Source: JBEIUL01 sp044356865
GTDB lineage: Bacteria; Planctomycetota; Phycisphaerae; Phycisphaerales; SM1A02
Assembly (NCBI GenBank): GCA_044356865.1
Contig: JBIKVN010000051.1
Coordinates: forward strand, 1 to 15,154
Length of the DNA: 15,154 nucleotides
Direction: 5' to 3'
Below are positions 8,573 to 14,930 of this stretch, piece by piece. Below the pieces are notes generated by a model, which saw only the letters and a program-made list of their open reading frames with translations, ran no database searches and had not been told where the DNA came from. A program made the translations under genes and the position numbers. How positions within the stretch are numbered: the first letter of the stretch is position 1; each line of letters starts with the position of its first letter.

Positions 8573-10153
8573 TTATCGGGACACGCTCAGGTTCTCCGGC
8601 GGAGCGCCGAAGACGTCGTTTCCGAAGTTGCGGTCGAGCAGGAACCCGAACCCGTAACTCATGCGGAAGCCGTTGCGGATGACCGCCAGCGGCGTGGCGA
8701 AGAAGTTGGTCCCGATGATCAGGTGGTCGTCGGGCCGCATGAAGATGTCCGGCTCGCCACGGTTGCGGATCGCCTTCAGGTTCACCCGGACCGTCGCCTC
8801 TCGGCTCGGGCCGATGCGGCGGATGAGGTCGCACCGGTCGGGGATGGCGAGGGCGCCGAAGCCGCCTGCCGCGGCCACCAACCGGCTCAGGGTCAGTTCA
8901 CCGACCGCCGGCAGCTGGAAGACGCCGGGCCGGTTGATCTCGCCGTCGACGTAGACCACGCCCTCGAGCGGCGGATCGACGTAGATGTTGTCGCCGGGCC
9001 GGATCACGATGTCGTAGTTCTTGTCGCCACGGGCCAGGGCCTGGTAGTCGACCTCGATGACGCGAACCGCGAACATGGCCCGCGGTTCGGCCGGCGTCGC
9101 GTCCGGAGTGGAGGGCACACCGGGGGCCGTCGAGGCCTCGGAGCGCACCCAAGTCTGGCTTTCGGCATCGAATCGCCAGCCGCCGCCCGATCCGCCGGCG
9201 CTCGGCGACGGGGCCGCGACCGCCGGGGACATCGGGTTGGTCACGTCGATGTCGATCGGCGGCGGCTCGACGGGGGCTTCCTGGGCCGCGCTCCCGAGCG
9301 CTCCCATCGCCGGCGGATTCGGAGTGCCCATCTCGGCCTCGCCGACCCCGTCGTCCATGATCGGCTGGTCCATGACCGGTTGGCCTTCCGGCTGCTCGAG
9401 CTGCCGGATGAGCTCGTCGATGTCGACCGGCGGCTCGGCCGGAGCGGCCGAACCGTCGGAGGCGGGGGTCTGGCCGCCGCGGTCGCGGAAGGAGTCCTTG
9501 TACTTGTCCTCGAGAGGTTGCGACCGGATCACGTACACCCGCTGCGTGGTGTTCATGGTGCCGCCGGCGAGGGCGATGGCCTCGAGCACGCGGAAGTCCG
9601 GTTTGGTGAGCGAGTAGATGCCGGTGTTCCCGATCGATCCATAGATCGTGAAGTTGAAGCCCTGTCCCCGCTCGAGCACGACGGCCACGATCGGGTCGTT
9701 GATGAGATCCTTGAGCTTCACCTCGATCTCCGCCTGGAGCTCCGACGGCGTCAGGCCCGCGGCCGGGATCTCGCCGAGGGTCGGCAGGCGGACGTTGCCG
9801 CTGGGGTCGACGGTGCGGACCGAGACATCGGTCTGGCCCGCCGTCACCAGCTCGTACACCTCGATGCGGACCTGGTCGCCCGCCGAAAGGCGGTACTCGA
9901 GGTCGCCGGGCTCGAGATCCTCGGGCGTCGGCTCGGTGATCGGTCCCCAACCCGACGCCTCGCGCTCGATCACGTCGATGCGGCGGAGGATGGGCATCGC
10001 GGTCGGAGTGGTCTCGAAATAGCCGGTTCGGCTGGGGTCGAACCACGAATCGACCTCGCACCCGGGCAGGGCGAGGAACGAGGTCGTGATCAGGAGGCCG
10101 GAAACTCCGGCCGGAACGGCACGCTTCTGCGCTCGCATGCGTGAATACCTCAT
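8573..10153 (-). CDS. Wza-type polysaccharide export outer-membrane lipoprotein with a large insert in its first SLBB domain
   Basis: The product has 526 residues. A basic n-region and hydrophobic stretch end in the lipobox LALPGC (Cys32), so it should be a Sec-exported lipoprotein. The polysaccharide export (PES) domain spans about 86-165 (YRLSAGDQVRIEVYE onward). SLBB1 begins at about 167 (FTIYGSIGNTGIYSL). After RVYVIR (206-210) it is broken by about 150 Pro/Gly/acidic residues (211-360), then resumes with AVRVIEVDY and RPGDNIYV. SLBB2 starts near 398. The C-terminus (484-512) is an amphipathic-looking segment, as expected for the Wza outer-membrane helix. It would form the export channel paired with the Wzc-like protein encoded at 1-1812. 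The start is uncertain: ATG 10153 has only a weak ribosome site, partly inside a hairpin, while in-frame ATG 10138 has GAGG nine bases upstream and gives a cleaner signal peptide (Cys27). Confidence 0.9.
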   Translation of the reverse strand: MRYSRMRAQKRAVPAGVSGLLITTSFLALPGCEVDSWFDPSRTGYFETTPTAMPILRRIDVIEREASGWGPITEPTPEDLEPGDLEYRLSAGDQVRIEVYELVTAGQTDVSVRTVDPSGNVRLPTLGEIPAAGLTPSELQAEIEVKLKDLINDPIVAVVLERGQGFNFTIYGSIGNTGIYSLTKPDFRVLEAIALAGGTMNTTQRVYVIRSQPLEDKYKDSFRDRGGQTPASDGSAAPAEPPVDIDELIRQLEQPEGQPVMDQPIMDDGVGEAEMGTPNPPAMGALGSAAQEAPVEPPPIDIDVTNPMSPAVAAPSPSAGGSGGGWRFDAESQTWVRSEASTAPGVPSTPDATPAEPRAMFAVRVIEVDYQALARGDKNYDIVIRPGDNIYVDPPLEGVVYVDGEINRPGVFQLPAVGELTLSRLVAAAGGFGALAIPDRCDLIRRIGPSREATVRVNLKAIRNRGEPDIFMRPDDHLIIGTNFFATPLAVIRNGFRMSYGFGFLLDRNFGNDVFGAPPENLSVSR

Positions 10154-10154
10154 T

Positions 10155-10168
10155 CGAGACCAATCTCG
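10155..10168 (-). promoter_or_regulatory. Hairpin over the ribosome-binding region of the Wza-like gene
   Basis: CGAGA and TCTCG form a perfect 5-bp stem with a 4-base loop, ending one base before ATG 10153 on the minus-strand transcript. It would occupy the place where a ribosome site for that ATG should be. The ATG at 10138, with its own GAGG, lies outside it. This is either translational control or evidence for the internal start. Confidence 0.35.
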
Positions 10169-10175
10169 GCGCGGA

Positions 10176-10218
10176 CTATCGGTCCCGCCGTGGACCCGCT
10201 ATCGGCCCGTAGCGGCCG
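10176..10218. promoter_or_regulatory. Candidate operator: direct repeats flanking an inverted repeat upstream of the Wza-like gene
   Basis: CTATCGG occurs twice (10176-10182 and 10199-10205) with a 23-base period, close to two helical turns. Between the copies is a perfect inverted repeat GGTCC-N6-GGACC (10181-10196). Just beyond is another, CGGCC-N6-GGCCG (10203-10218). The cluster sits 23-65 bases upstream of ATG 10153, where a regulator of the export operon could bind. No convincing -35/-10 pair is visible, so the promoter itself is not placed. Confidence 0.35.
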
Positions 10219-10244
10219 GTACGTTGAGGAAACACCGATGCAAA

Positions 10245-10278
10245 CCTCCCACGAGGGACGGTTTCCGACCACGGGAGG
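10245..10278 (-). terminator. Nested hairpin downstream of pyrB, possible terminator or leader structure
   Basis: The outer arms CCTCCC (10245-10250) and GGGAGG (10273-10278) pair perfectly. Inside, GGACGG and CCGACC pair with one T-T mismatch around a 3-base loop, giving a long nested stem. It lies about 30 bases after the pyrB stop and 92 bases before the Wza-like start, on the strand transcribed for both. A run of three T follows on the minus strand, but there is no proper U tract. It would fit termination of the holA-pyrB transcript or a structured leader of the export operon. Confidence 0.4.
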
Positions 10279-10291
10279 ATCACCGGATCCG

Positions 10292-10310
10292 GAACGCCCG
10301 CCGCGCGTTC
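10292..10310 (-). terminator. Hairpin overlapping the pyrB stop codon
   Basis: GAACGC and GCGTTC form a perfect 6-bp stem with a 7-base loop; its first arm includes the last bases of the pyrB TGA. Next to it is the 10-base palindrome CCGGATCCGG (10283-10292). There is no U tract. It probably contributes to the 3' end of the pyrB message, together with the larger hairpin at 10245-10278. Confidence 0.35.
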
Positions 10311-11247
10311 AACCCAGCACGCAGCGGCGGAGGACCGCCATCCGCACCGCCACCCCGTGCGTCACCTGCCGGAGAATGAGGCTTCTTGCGGGGTCGTCGG
10401 CGACATCGTCGTCGATCTCGATGCCTCGATTGACGGGACCGGGATGGAGGATCGCGCAACCTTCGCGCATCCGGTCGCGTCGGGCCCGCGTCATGCCGTA
10501 GTTCGCGCGATAGTCGGAGGAAATCCCGGTGCCGGCCGCCCGCTCGAGCTGGATCCGGAGGGTCATGACGGCATCCACCGAAGGAAGGATGGCATCGAGG
10601 TCGTACCCGACCGAGATCCGGCCCGGACCCTTTGCCAACCGCTCGAGCGACGGATCGACCAGCGTCGGCGGGCCGACGAGGACCGTTTCGGCCCCGAGGG
10701 CCGCGAGGCCATGCGTGACCGACCGCGCGACCCGACTGTGGGCGATGTCCCCCACGATCGCGATACGGCGGCCGGCGATCGTCCCCAGGTGGCGTCGAAG
10801 GCTGAGCAGGTCGAGCAACCCCTGCGTCGGATGCTCGTGCCGGCCGTCGCCGGCGTTCACGATCGGGCACTCGAGGTGCCGTGCCAGCATCGCCGCCGCG
10901 CCGGACACGCCGCTTCGGACCACGATCGCGTCGACGCCCATCGCCTCGATGTTGCGGGCGGTGTCGAGCAGGGTCTCGCCCTTGCTCGCGCTCGAGCCGG
11001 AAGCCGAGAGATTGGTGATCTCGGCCCCCAGCCGCTTGCCGGCGATCTCGAACGAGACGCGGGTACGGGTGGAGTCCTCGAAGAACAGGTTCGCGACGAC
11101 CCGCCCGGCCAGCGGCAATGGATGCGGCAGGAACCGTTCGCCCGCCGCGAACGGCACCATCGCCTCGGCCGCGTCGAGCCAGGCGGTGATCGCGTCGCCG
11201 TCGAGCCCCTCGATCGCCAGGAAATCACGGGAAACCGCCGTCGGCAT
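10309..11247 (-). CDS. pyrB: Aspartate carbamoyltransferase catalytic subunit
   Basis: The 312-residue product is the usual length for PyrB, which joins carbamoyl phosphate and L-aspartate in the first committed step of pyrimidine synthesis, in the cytoplasm. The active-site blocks are all present in order: FEDSTRTRVSF (56-66, carbamoyl-phosphate loop), SASKGET (86-92) with Lys89, Arg111, DGRHEHPTQGLLD (134-146) with His137, GDIAHSRVARS (166-176) with Arg174, TLRIQLER (229-236) with Arg231 and Gln233, and HPGPVNRG (268-275). The HPTQ-LLD block and the aspartate-site TLRIQ block identify it as aspartate rather than ornithine carbamoyltransferase. It starts 34 bases after the preceding exported-protein gene, probably in the same transcript. 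The ATG 11247 ribosome site is weak, so coupling to upstream translation may matter. No regulatory pyrI or pyrC lies beside it in this window. Confidence 0.97.
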   Translation of the reverse strand: MPTAVSRDFLAIEGLDGDAITAWLDAAEAMVPFAAGERFLPHPLPLAGRVVANLFFEDSTRTRVSFEIAGKRLGAEITNLSASGSSASKGETLLDTARNIEAMGVDAIVVRSGVSGAAAMLARHLECPIVNAGDGRHEHPTQGLLDLLSLRRHLGTIAGRRIAIVGDIAHSRVARSVTHGLAALGAETVLVGPPTLVDPSLERLAKGPGRISVGYDLDAILPSVDAVMTLRIQLERAAGTGISSDYRANYGMTRARRDRMREGCAILHPGPVNRGIEIDDDVADDPARSLILRQVTHGVAVRMAVLRRCVLG

Positions 11248-11281
11248 GCCCCGAGGATAGCCGCCGGCCGGAAGGGAAAGC

Positions 11282-12124
11282 TCAGTCGCCGGCGGACTCG
11301 GGTCGGGACGGCGCGACCGCGGCGCGTTCGGACGCCGCGGGTGCGACGATCTCGATCGGCACGCTCCGCTCGGCGACCCGGCCGGTCGCCTCGTCGCGGA
11401 CCGTCGACTTCAGGACGTACCGGCCCGGCGGAAGCGTCGCGGGCAAGTCGATGCGTTCCGACAGGAAAAACTCGGTGCGAGGACGATCGCTCTCGTCGCG
11501 CAAAGGCAGCCAGTCGCGACTCCAGGCCACCGAGCCGTCGTCCTTCGAAAGCAGTTGGGCCCGGCTGGCGACCTCGGTCCGCCACCGCCCCGCGACCTCG
11601 CCGCTGCTGAAGCCGACCAACTCGGTGTAAAGAAGGAGCGGCGTGGTCTTTCCGGCCGCGAACGACCGGGAGGGCAGCGTGGCGTACTTCCCGTGCGCCT
11701 CGACCCGCGAACACAGCTCGACCCGGGGAATGACCAGCGGAGGGCCCTCGCTGGCGAGGGTCAAGACCCGATCGAAGGCCAGCAGCGCCTCGCCGGCCGG
11801 CTTGCCGTCCTCGAGATCGCGGCCGATGCGGCGGCACGCGTCATGGAAGGCCGCGACCAACCGCCGATCGGACTCGGAAAGGCCCTCGAGATCGGCCTCC
11901 TCGAGCGTCTGCCCCGGTTCCCGCATGGCCAGCGACGCCCGCACGAGGGCCGTGGCGATCGGGCGAGGCGCGTCGACGGGGCGATGGGCCGGCGTCCGCG
12001 GAGCCGGATCGTCCCACTCGACCGGCGGGGCCGCCGCACCGATCGCGACGCCGGCGGACAGGGCGGATAGCGCCAAAAGGCGACGGCGAATCGCCCGGCG
12101 GGCACGGGTTCCGGTGGAATGCAT
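11282..12124 (-). CDS. Exported protein of unknown function between holA and pyrB
   Basis: The product has 280 residues from ATG 12124. The start is fixed by GGAGGT seven bases upstream; an in-frame ATG 36 bases earlier lacks support and would overlap holA. The N-terminus is a Sec signal: an arginine-rich n-region (RARRAIRRR), a hydrophobic LLALSALSAGVAIGAAA and likely cleavage after the Ala run (about residue 36). The mature part has a charged helical first half (about 60-130). The second half looks beta-rich, with VELCSRVEAHGKYATL, FAAGKTTPLLLYTELVGF and FFLSERIDLPATLPPGRYVL, ending in an Ala/Glu-rich tail. The pattern C-x-x-V then aromatic-A-G-x-L-Y-E is something I associate with planctomycete hypothetical proteins, but that is from memory. 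I recognise no named domain. It lies 26 bases after holA and 34 before pyrB. Confidence 0.8.
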   Translation of the reverse strand: MHSTGTRARRAIRRRLLALSALSAGVAIGAAAPPVEWDDPAPRTPAHRPVDAPRPIATALVRASLAMREPGQTLEEADLEGLSESDRRLVAAFHDACRRIGRDLEDGKPAGEALLAFDRVLTLASEGPPLVIPRVELCSRVEAHGKYATLPSRSFAAGKTTPLLLYTELVGFSSGEVAGRWRTEVASRAQLLSKDDGSVAWSRDWLPLRDESDRPRTEFFLSERIDLPATLPPGRYVLKSTVRDEATGRVAERSVPIEIVAPAASERAAVAPSRPESAGD

Positions 12125-12150
12125 CGGCAGGACCTCCGGCCGGCGCGAAG

Positions 12151-13167
12151 TCACCGGCACCGGAGCGTATCGGTCATTCGCACCGAAAAGCCTTCAAGAG
12201 TCCGTTCGAGCGAGCGGGTCACGCCGCGTCGCACGCCGAGATCGATGGCAAGGGCCGCGTCGAGCAGGCGGGCGGCGACCTCGGGCCGGATCGAACGGGC
12301 GGCCCGCAGGATCGGACCTTGGGTCGAACCCCAGAGCTTGAGGGCCTTCGATACCGCCATCTCGGGCTCGCCACGGGCGAGCAGCCGCGAGGCATCGTGC
12401 ACCTTGCGGGCCACCTCGACCGTCGACCAGACCAGCGTCTGCGGCTCGACCTGCGAGACGTCGATGAGTTCGCGCAGCTTCGCCAGGGCCACCCCCGGCC
12501 GGCCCGACAGGAGCGCGTCCTGGATGATCCACGACTGCTCCTCGCGGCTGGCTCCGCAGAGGGCGGCCACGTCGGCGCGGCCGATCCGCGGCTCGGGCCG
12601 ATCGCACACCGCGGCGGCCAGCTTTCCCAGCTCGCCATCGAGCCGGGCGAGGTCCGCGCCGATGCGCTCGACGAGCAGCGTCGCGGCGTCCTCGTCGATC
12701 GGCACCCCGTGCTGTTTCGGCGCGCGACGGAGGCAGAAGTCGATGGCCCGATCCTCGCTCGGCGGCTCGCACTTCACGATGCCCCCGCCGGCCTTCTCGA
12801 TCGCCTTGTCGAGGTTGCCGGGCCGCCAGGTCGTGGCCCGCAGCAGGAGGGTCGACTCGGCCATCGGGGCGGCCGCGTAGCGCTCGAGATGGCGGCGGCG
12901 GTCCTCGCCCGCGACCAGCTGGTCGGCCTGGTCGACCACGACCAGCTTGTGGACCTGGAGCAGCCCGTACGACCGCACCTCGTCGAGCACGTTCGCGAGG
13001 CCGGTCGCCCCACCGTCGAACGAGACCTCCTCGATCTCGCCGAACTTCTCGCGCAGCCCCTGCCGGAACCGCCGGGTGAGTTCGGTCTGGAGGTAGGCGT
13101 CCTTGCCGTGCAGGACGGCGATCCGCATGCCGGGATCGAGGGCGGTCGAGGTCGCGGCCTTGGCCAT
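12151..13167 (-). CDS. holA: DNA polymerase III delta subunit
   Basis: The 338 residues match the usual HolA length of about 340. The delta subunit is part of the clamp loader and opens the beta sliding clamp for loading onto primed DNA. Family features are the N-terminal IAVLHGKDAYLQTELTRRF (nucleotide-fold start without a working Walker A), the KLVVVDQADQLV strand, LLLRATTWRP, a central four-helix region with VERIGADLARLDGELGKLA, and a C-terminal collar-like helical domain (about 215-330) with SWIIQDALLSGRPGVALAKL. The start ATG 13167 has no good ribosome site; an in-frame ATG at 13197 is no better, so 13167 is kept on length and the family's N-terminus. It is divergent from the kinase gene and is the first gene of the leftward holA-exported protein-pyrB run. 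Confidence 0.9.
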   Translation of the reverse strand: MAKAATSTALDPGMRIAVLHGKDAYLQTELTRRFRQGLREKFGEIEEVSFDGGATGLANVLDEVRSYGLLQVHKLVVVDQADQLVAGEDRRRHLERYAAAPMAESTLLLRATTWRPGNLDKAIEKAGGGIVKCEPPSEDRAIDFCLRRAPKQHGVPIDEDAATLLVERIGADLARLDGELGKLAAAVCDRPEPRIGRADVAALCGASREEQSWIIQDALLSGRPGVALAKLRELIDVSQVEPQTLVWSTVEVARKVHDASRLLARGEPEMAVSKALKLWGSTQGPILRAARSIRPEVAARLLDAALAIDLGVRRGVTRSLERTLEGFSVRMTDTLRCR

Positions 13168-13216
13168 GGAAGTGGAGAGTATCCGCCCGGGTAGCATCTG
13201 AACCGAAGGAAGAACG
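13168..13216. other. 49-base divergent gap between holA and the sensor kinase
   Basis: Both promoters must sit in these 49 bases or inside the neighbouring coding starts. On the plus strand AAGGAAG (ending six bases before the kinase ATG) is a good ribosome site. On the minus strand a GATACT is the best -10-like element for holA; it would place a start within about a dozen bases of the holA ATG and lacks a convincing -35. No inverted repeat for a shared regulator is visible. Confidence 0.4.
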
Positions 13217-14797
13217 ATGCTGATCCTGCATGTGCTTTCCGGCCCCGATGCGGGGCGCCGCTTCCCGCTGCCCGGCGGCGAGCCGCAGCTCATCGGGCGG
13301 TCGAGCGAGGCCCTGCCCGTCACCGATCCGTCGGTCAGCCGACGGCATGCCGAACTGACGCCGGACGGCGACCGCTGGCGGATCCGCGACCTCGAGAGCC
13401 ACAACGGGACTTTCGTGAACGGGCGGATCGCCCTCGACGCGATCGAGATCGGGCCCGGCGACACCATCGAATGCGGCGACACGCGGATGGTCGTGGCCCG
13501 CGAGGCCGACCTGCCGGCCCCCGGCGTCGCCCGCGAGGAACCGATCCGTTCGGCGGTCGAGAGCCGGCTTGGACCCGGCGCCCCCGCCGCGGCCGACGCC
13601 ACCGTACGCCTGCTGCAGGAACTCGCCTCGCTCGCGGGGCGCGGCGGCGACCGGGCCGCGATCGTGCGCGACGCCGCGGAACTCGTGAGGCGTGAGCTCG
13701 ACGCCGATCGGACGGCCGTCGAGCTGCTCGGGCCGCCGTTGGCGGCGGTCGCCCGCCGGCTCGCGAACGACGCGGCTCCCTGCGGGCTGTCCGAGGCGAT
13801 CCGCCGCGAGACGCTGGCTGACGGTCGCGGCGCTGTCGTGGTCAGCGAAGGCCGCGTGGCCCTCAGCGGGCTCGTCGCGTCCATCGAGTCGCGCGGGCGC
13901 CGGCACGGCCTGCTGTGGATCGAGGCCGAGATCGCCCGCCGCGCCTTCGACGAGCGGCATCTGAGGCTCGCCCAGGCGATGGCGGCCCACCTCGCCACGG
14001 TGCTCGAGGCGGCTGAAGCCGCCGAACGGGCGACCGCCCGCGAACGACTCGCCGCGATGGGCGAGACGGTGGCGAACCTGTCGCACTCGGTCCGGAACAT
14101 GCTGCAGGCCCTGCGCGGGGGCGCGGACGCGGTGGAACTCGCCCTCGGGCGCGGCGACCTCGCCACCGCCCGTGAGGCGTGGCCGATCGTGGGAAGGAAT
14201 CTCGATCGAATCCAGCTTCTCACGCGGAACATGCTGCTTTTCGCGAAAGATCGCCCGCTCGAACCCGAGCCGATCGCACTGAACGAGCTCGTCCGCGAGG
14301 TCGCGACGCTGCTGGCCGGATCGGCCGGACGGCGCTCGATCCGGATCGAGCTGGCCCTCGCCGACGACCTTCCACCGATCGAGCTCGACGCCAATGCCGT
14401 ACACCAGGCGTTGCTGAATCTCGTCGCGAATGCCCTCGAGGCCAGCCCCGATCGCGGCACCGTGACGCTCGCCACCCGCTGGGACGCCGCCGGACGGAAG
14501 GCCGAAATCACCGTGACCGATTGCGGCGGCGGCTTTCCCGACGCGATCCGCCACCTTGCGTTCGAGCCCTTCGTCTCGACGAAGGGCCAGCGGGGCACGG
14601 GCCTCGGACTCGCGGTCAGCCGGGCGATCGCCGAGGCGCACGGCGGACGCCTCGAGATCGCCGCCAGCGGTCCGGAGGGGACTTCGATGCGCCTCGTGCT
14701 GCCCGATCGCGGGATTCCCGAGGACCGCGACCGCACCCGCGCGCCGCGCAGCGTCAGCGAGGAGGATCTCGGCATCGATTTCGCGCCGGAGGAGTGA
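13217..14797 (+). CDS. Cytoplasmic FHA-GAF sensor histidine kinase
   Basis: The product has 526 residues with no membrane segment or signal, so it should sense something inside the cell. The N-terminal FHA domain (about 1-95) shows GRSS (27-30), SRRHAE (41-46) and SHNGTFVNG (61-69), the phosphothreonine-binding set. A GAF-like domain follows at about 130-265. The H-box LSHSVRNMLQALRGG places phospho-acceptor His290 in a coiled region. The HATPase domain has N-box NLVANALE (401-408, Asn405), G1 DCGGG (435-439), F-box FEPF (449-452) and G2 GTGLGL (460-465). The G1 Asn is replaced by Cys, a tolerated change. An acidic tail of about 25 residues ends the protein. The start has AAGGAAG six bases upstream. 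No response regulator lies next to it in this window, so it is an orphan here; the FHA domain suggests cross-talk with Ser/Thr kinases. Confidence 0.92.
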   Translation: MLILHVLSGPDAGRRFPLPGGEPQLIGRSSEALPVTDPSVSRRHAELTPDGDRWRIRDLESHNGTFVNGRIALDAIEIGPGDTIECGDTRMVVAREADLPAPGVAREEPIRSAVESRLGPGAPAAADATVRLLQELASLAGRGGDRAAIVRDAAELVRRELDADRTAVELLGPPLAAVARRLANDAAPCGLSEAIRRETLADGRGAVVVSEGRVALSGLVASIESRGRRHGLLWIEAEIARRAFDERHLRLAQAMAAHLATVLEAAEAAERATARERLAAMGETVANLSHSVRNMLQALRGGADAVELALGRGDLATAREAWPIVGRNLDRIQLLTRNMLLFAKDRPLEPEPIALNELVREVATLLAGSAGRRSIRIELALADDLPPIELDANAVHQALLNLVANALEASPDRGTVTLATRWDAAGRKAEITVTDCGGGFPDAIRHLAFEPFVSTKGQRGTGLGLAVSRAIAEAHGGRLEIAASGPEGTSMRLVLPDRGIPEDRDRTRAPRSVSEEDLGIDFAPEE

Positions 14798-14807
14798 TCC
14801 GAGCGTC

Positions 14808-14826
14808 CCGGCGCGGAATGTGCCGG
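14808..14826 (+). terminator. Hairpin after the sensor kinase gene
   Basis: Arms CCGGCGC and GTGCCGG pair over 7 bp with one G-T wobble around a 5-base GGAAT loop, starting 11 bases after the kinase stop. No T run follows, so it would be a weak intrinsic terminator or a 3' stabilising stem. Confidence 0.4.
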
Positions 14827-14849
14827 CAAGACAAAGTCCGCGGGCTCGA

Positions 14850-14877
14850 TTGCCGATGACCCCCCGGGCCGTATCAT
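14850..14877 (+). promoter_or_regulatory. Sigma70-like promoter for the ClpP-family gene
   Basis: TTGCCG (14850-14855) and TATCAT (14872-14877) are separated by 16 bases. The -10 matches TATAAT at five of six positions and the -35 matches TTGACA at four of six. This is notable in such GC-rich DNA. Transcription would begin near 14884, giving a leader of about 50 bases that contains the hairpin at 14907-14925. Confidence 0.5.
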
Positions 14878-14906
14878 CCCGGCCCCCCTCGCGGCATCCG
14901 GCGCTC

Positions 14907-14925
14907 CCGGTGTCGACGGCACCGG
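14907..14925 (+). promoter_or_regulatory. Leader hairpin just before the ClpP-family start
   Basis: CCGGTG and CACCGG form a perfect 6-bp stem around a 7-base loop, ending five bases before ATG 14931 and eleven before ATG 14937. It falls where a ribosome site would be, and no AGGAGG-like sequence is present. It could limit translation initiation. If translation instead began at in-frame GTG 14910, the stem would be coding. Confidence 0.35.
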
Positions 14926-14930
14926 ACGCA

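Noticed and set aside
9400..9460. Pro-Glu-Pro-like motifs in the Wza-like protein as an exosortase sorting tag
   Set aside because: They lie in the internal linker, with no following membrane helix and basic tail at the C-terminus, so they are not a PEP-CTERM signal.
10240..10262. Possible sigma54 (-24/-12) promoter upstream of the Wza-like gene
   Set aside because: The GG and GC elements are only 7 bases apart instead of 10, so it does not fit the sigma54 spacing.
10309..11247. Ornithine carbamoyltransferase as an alternative for pyrB
   Set aside because: The HPTQ-LLD and TLRIQ blocks are those of aspartate carbamoyltransferase. The ornithine-specific SMG-type motif is absent.
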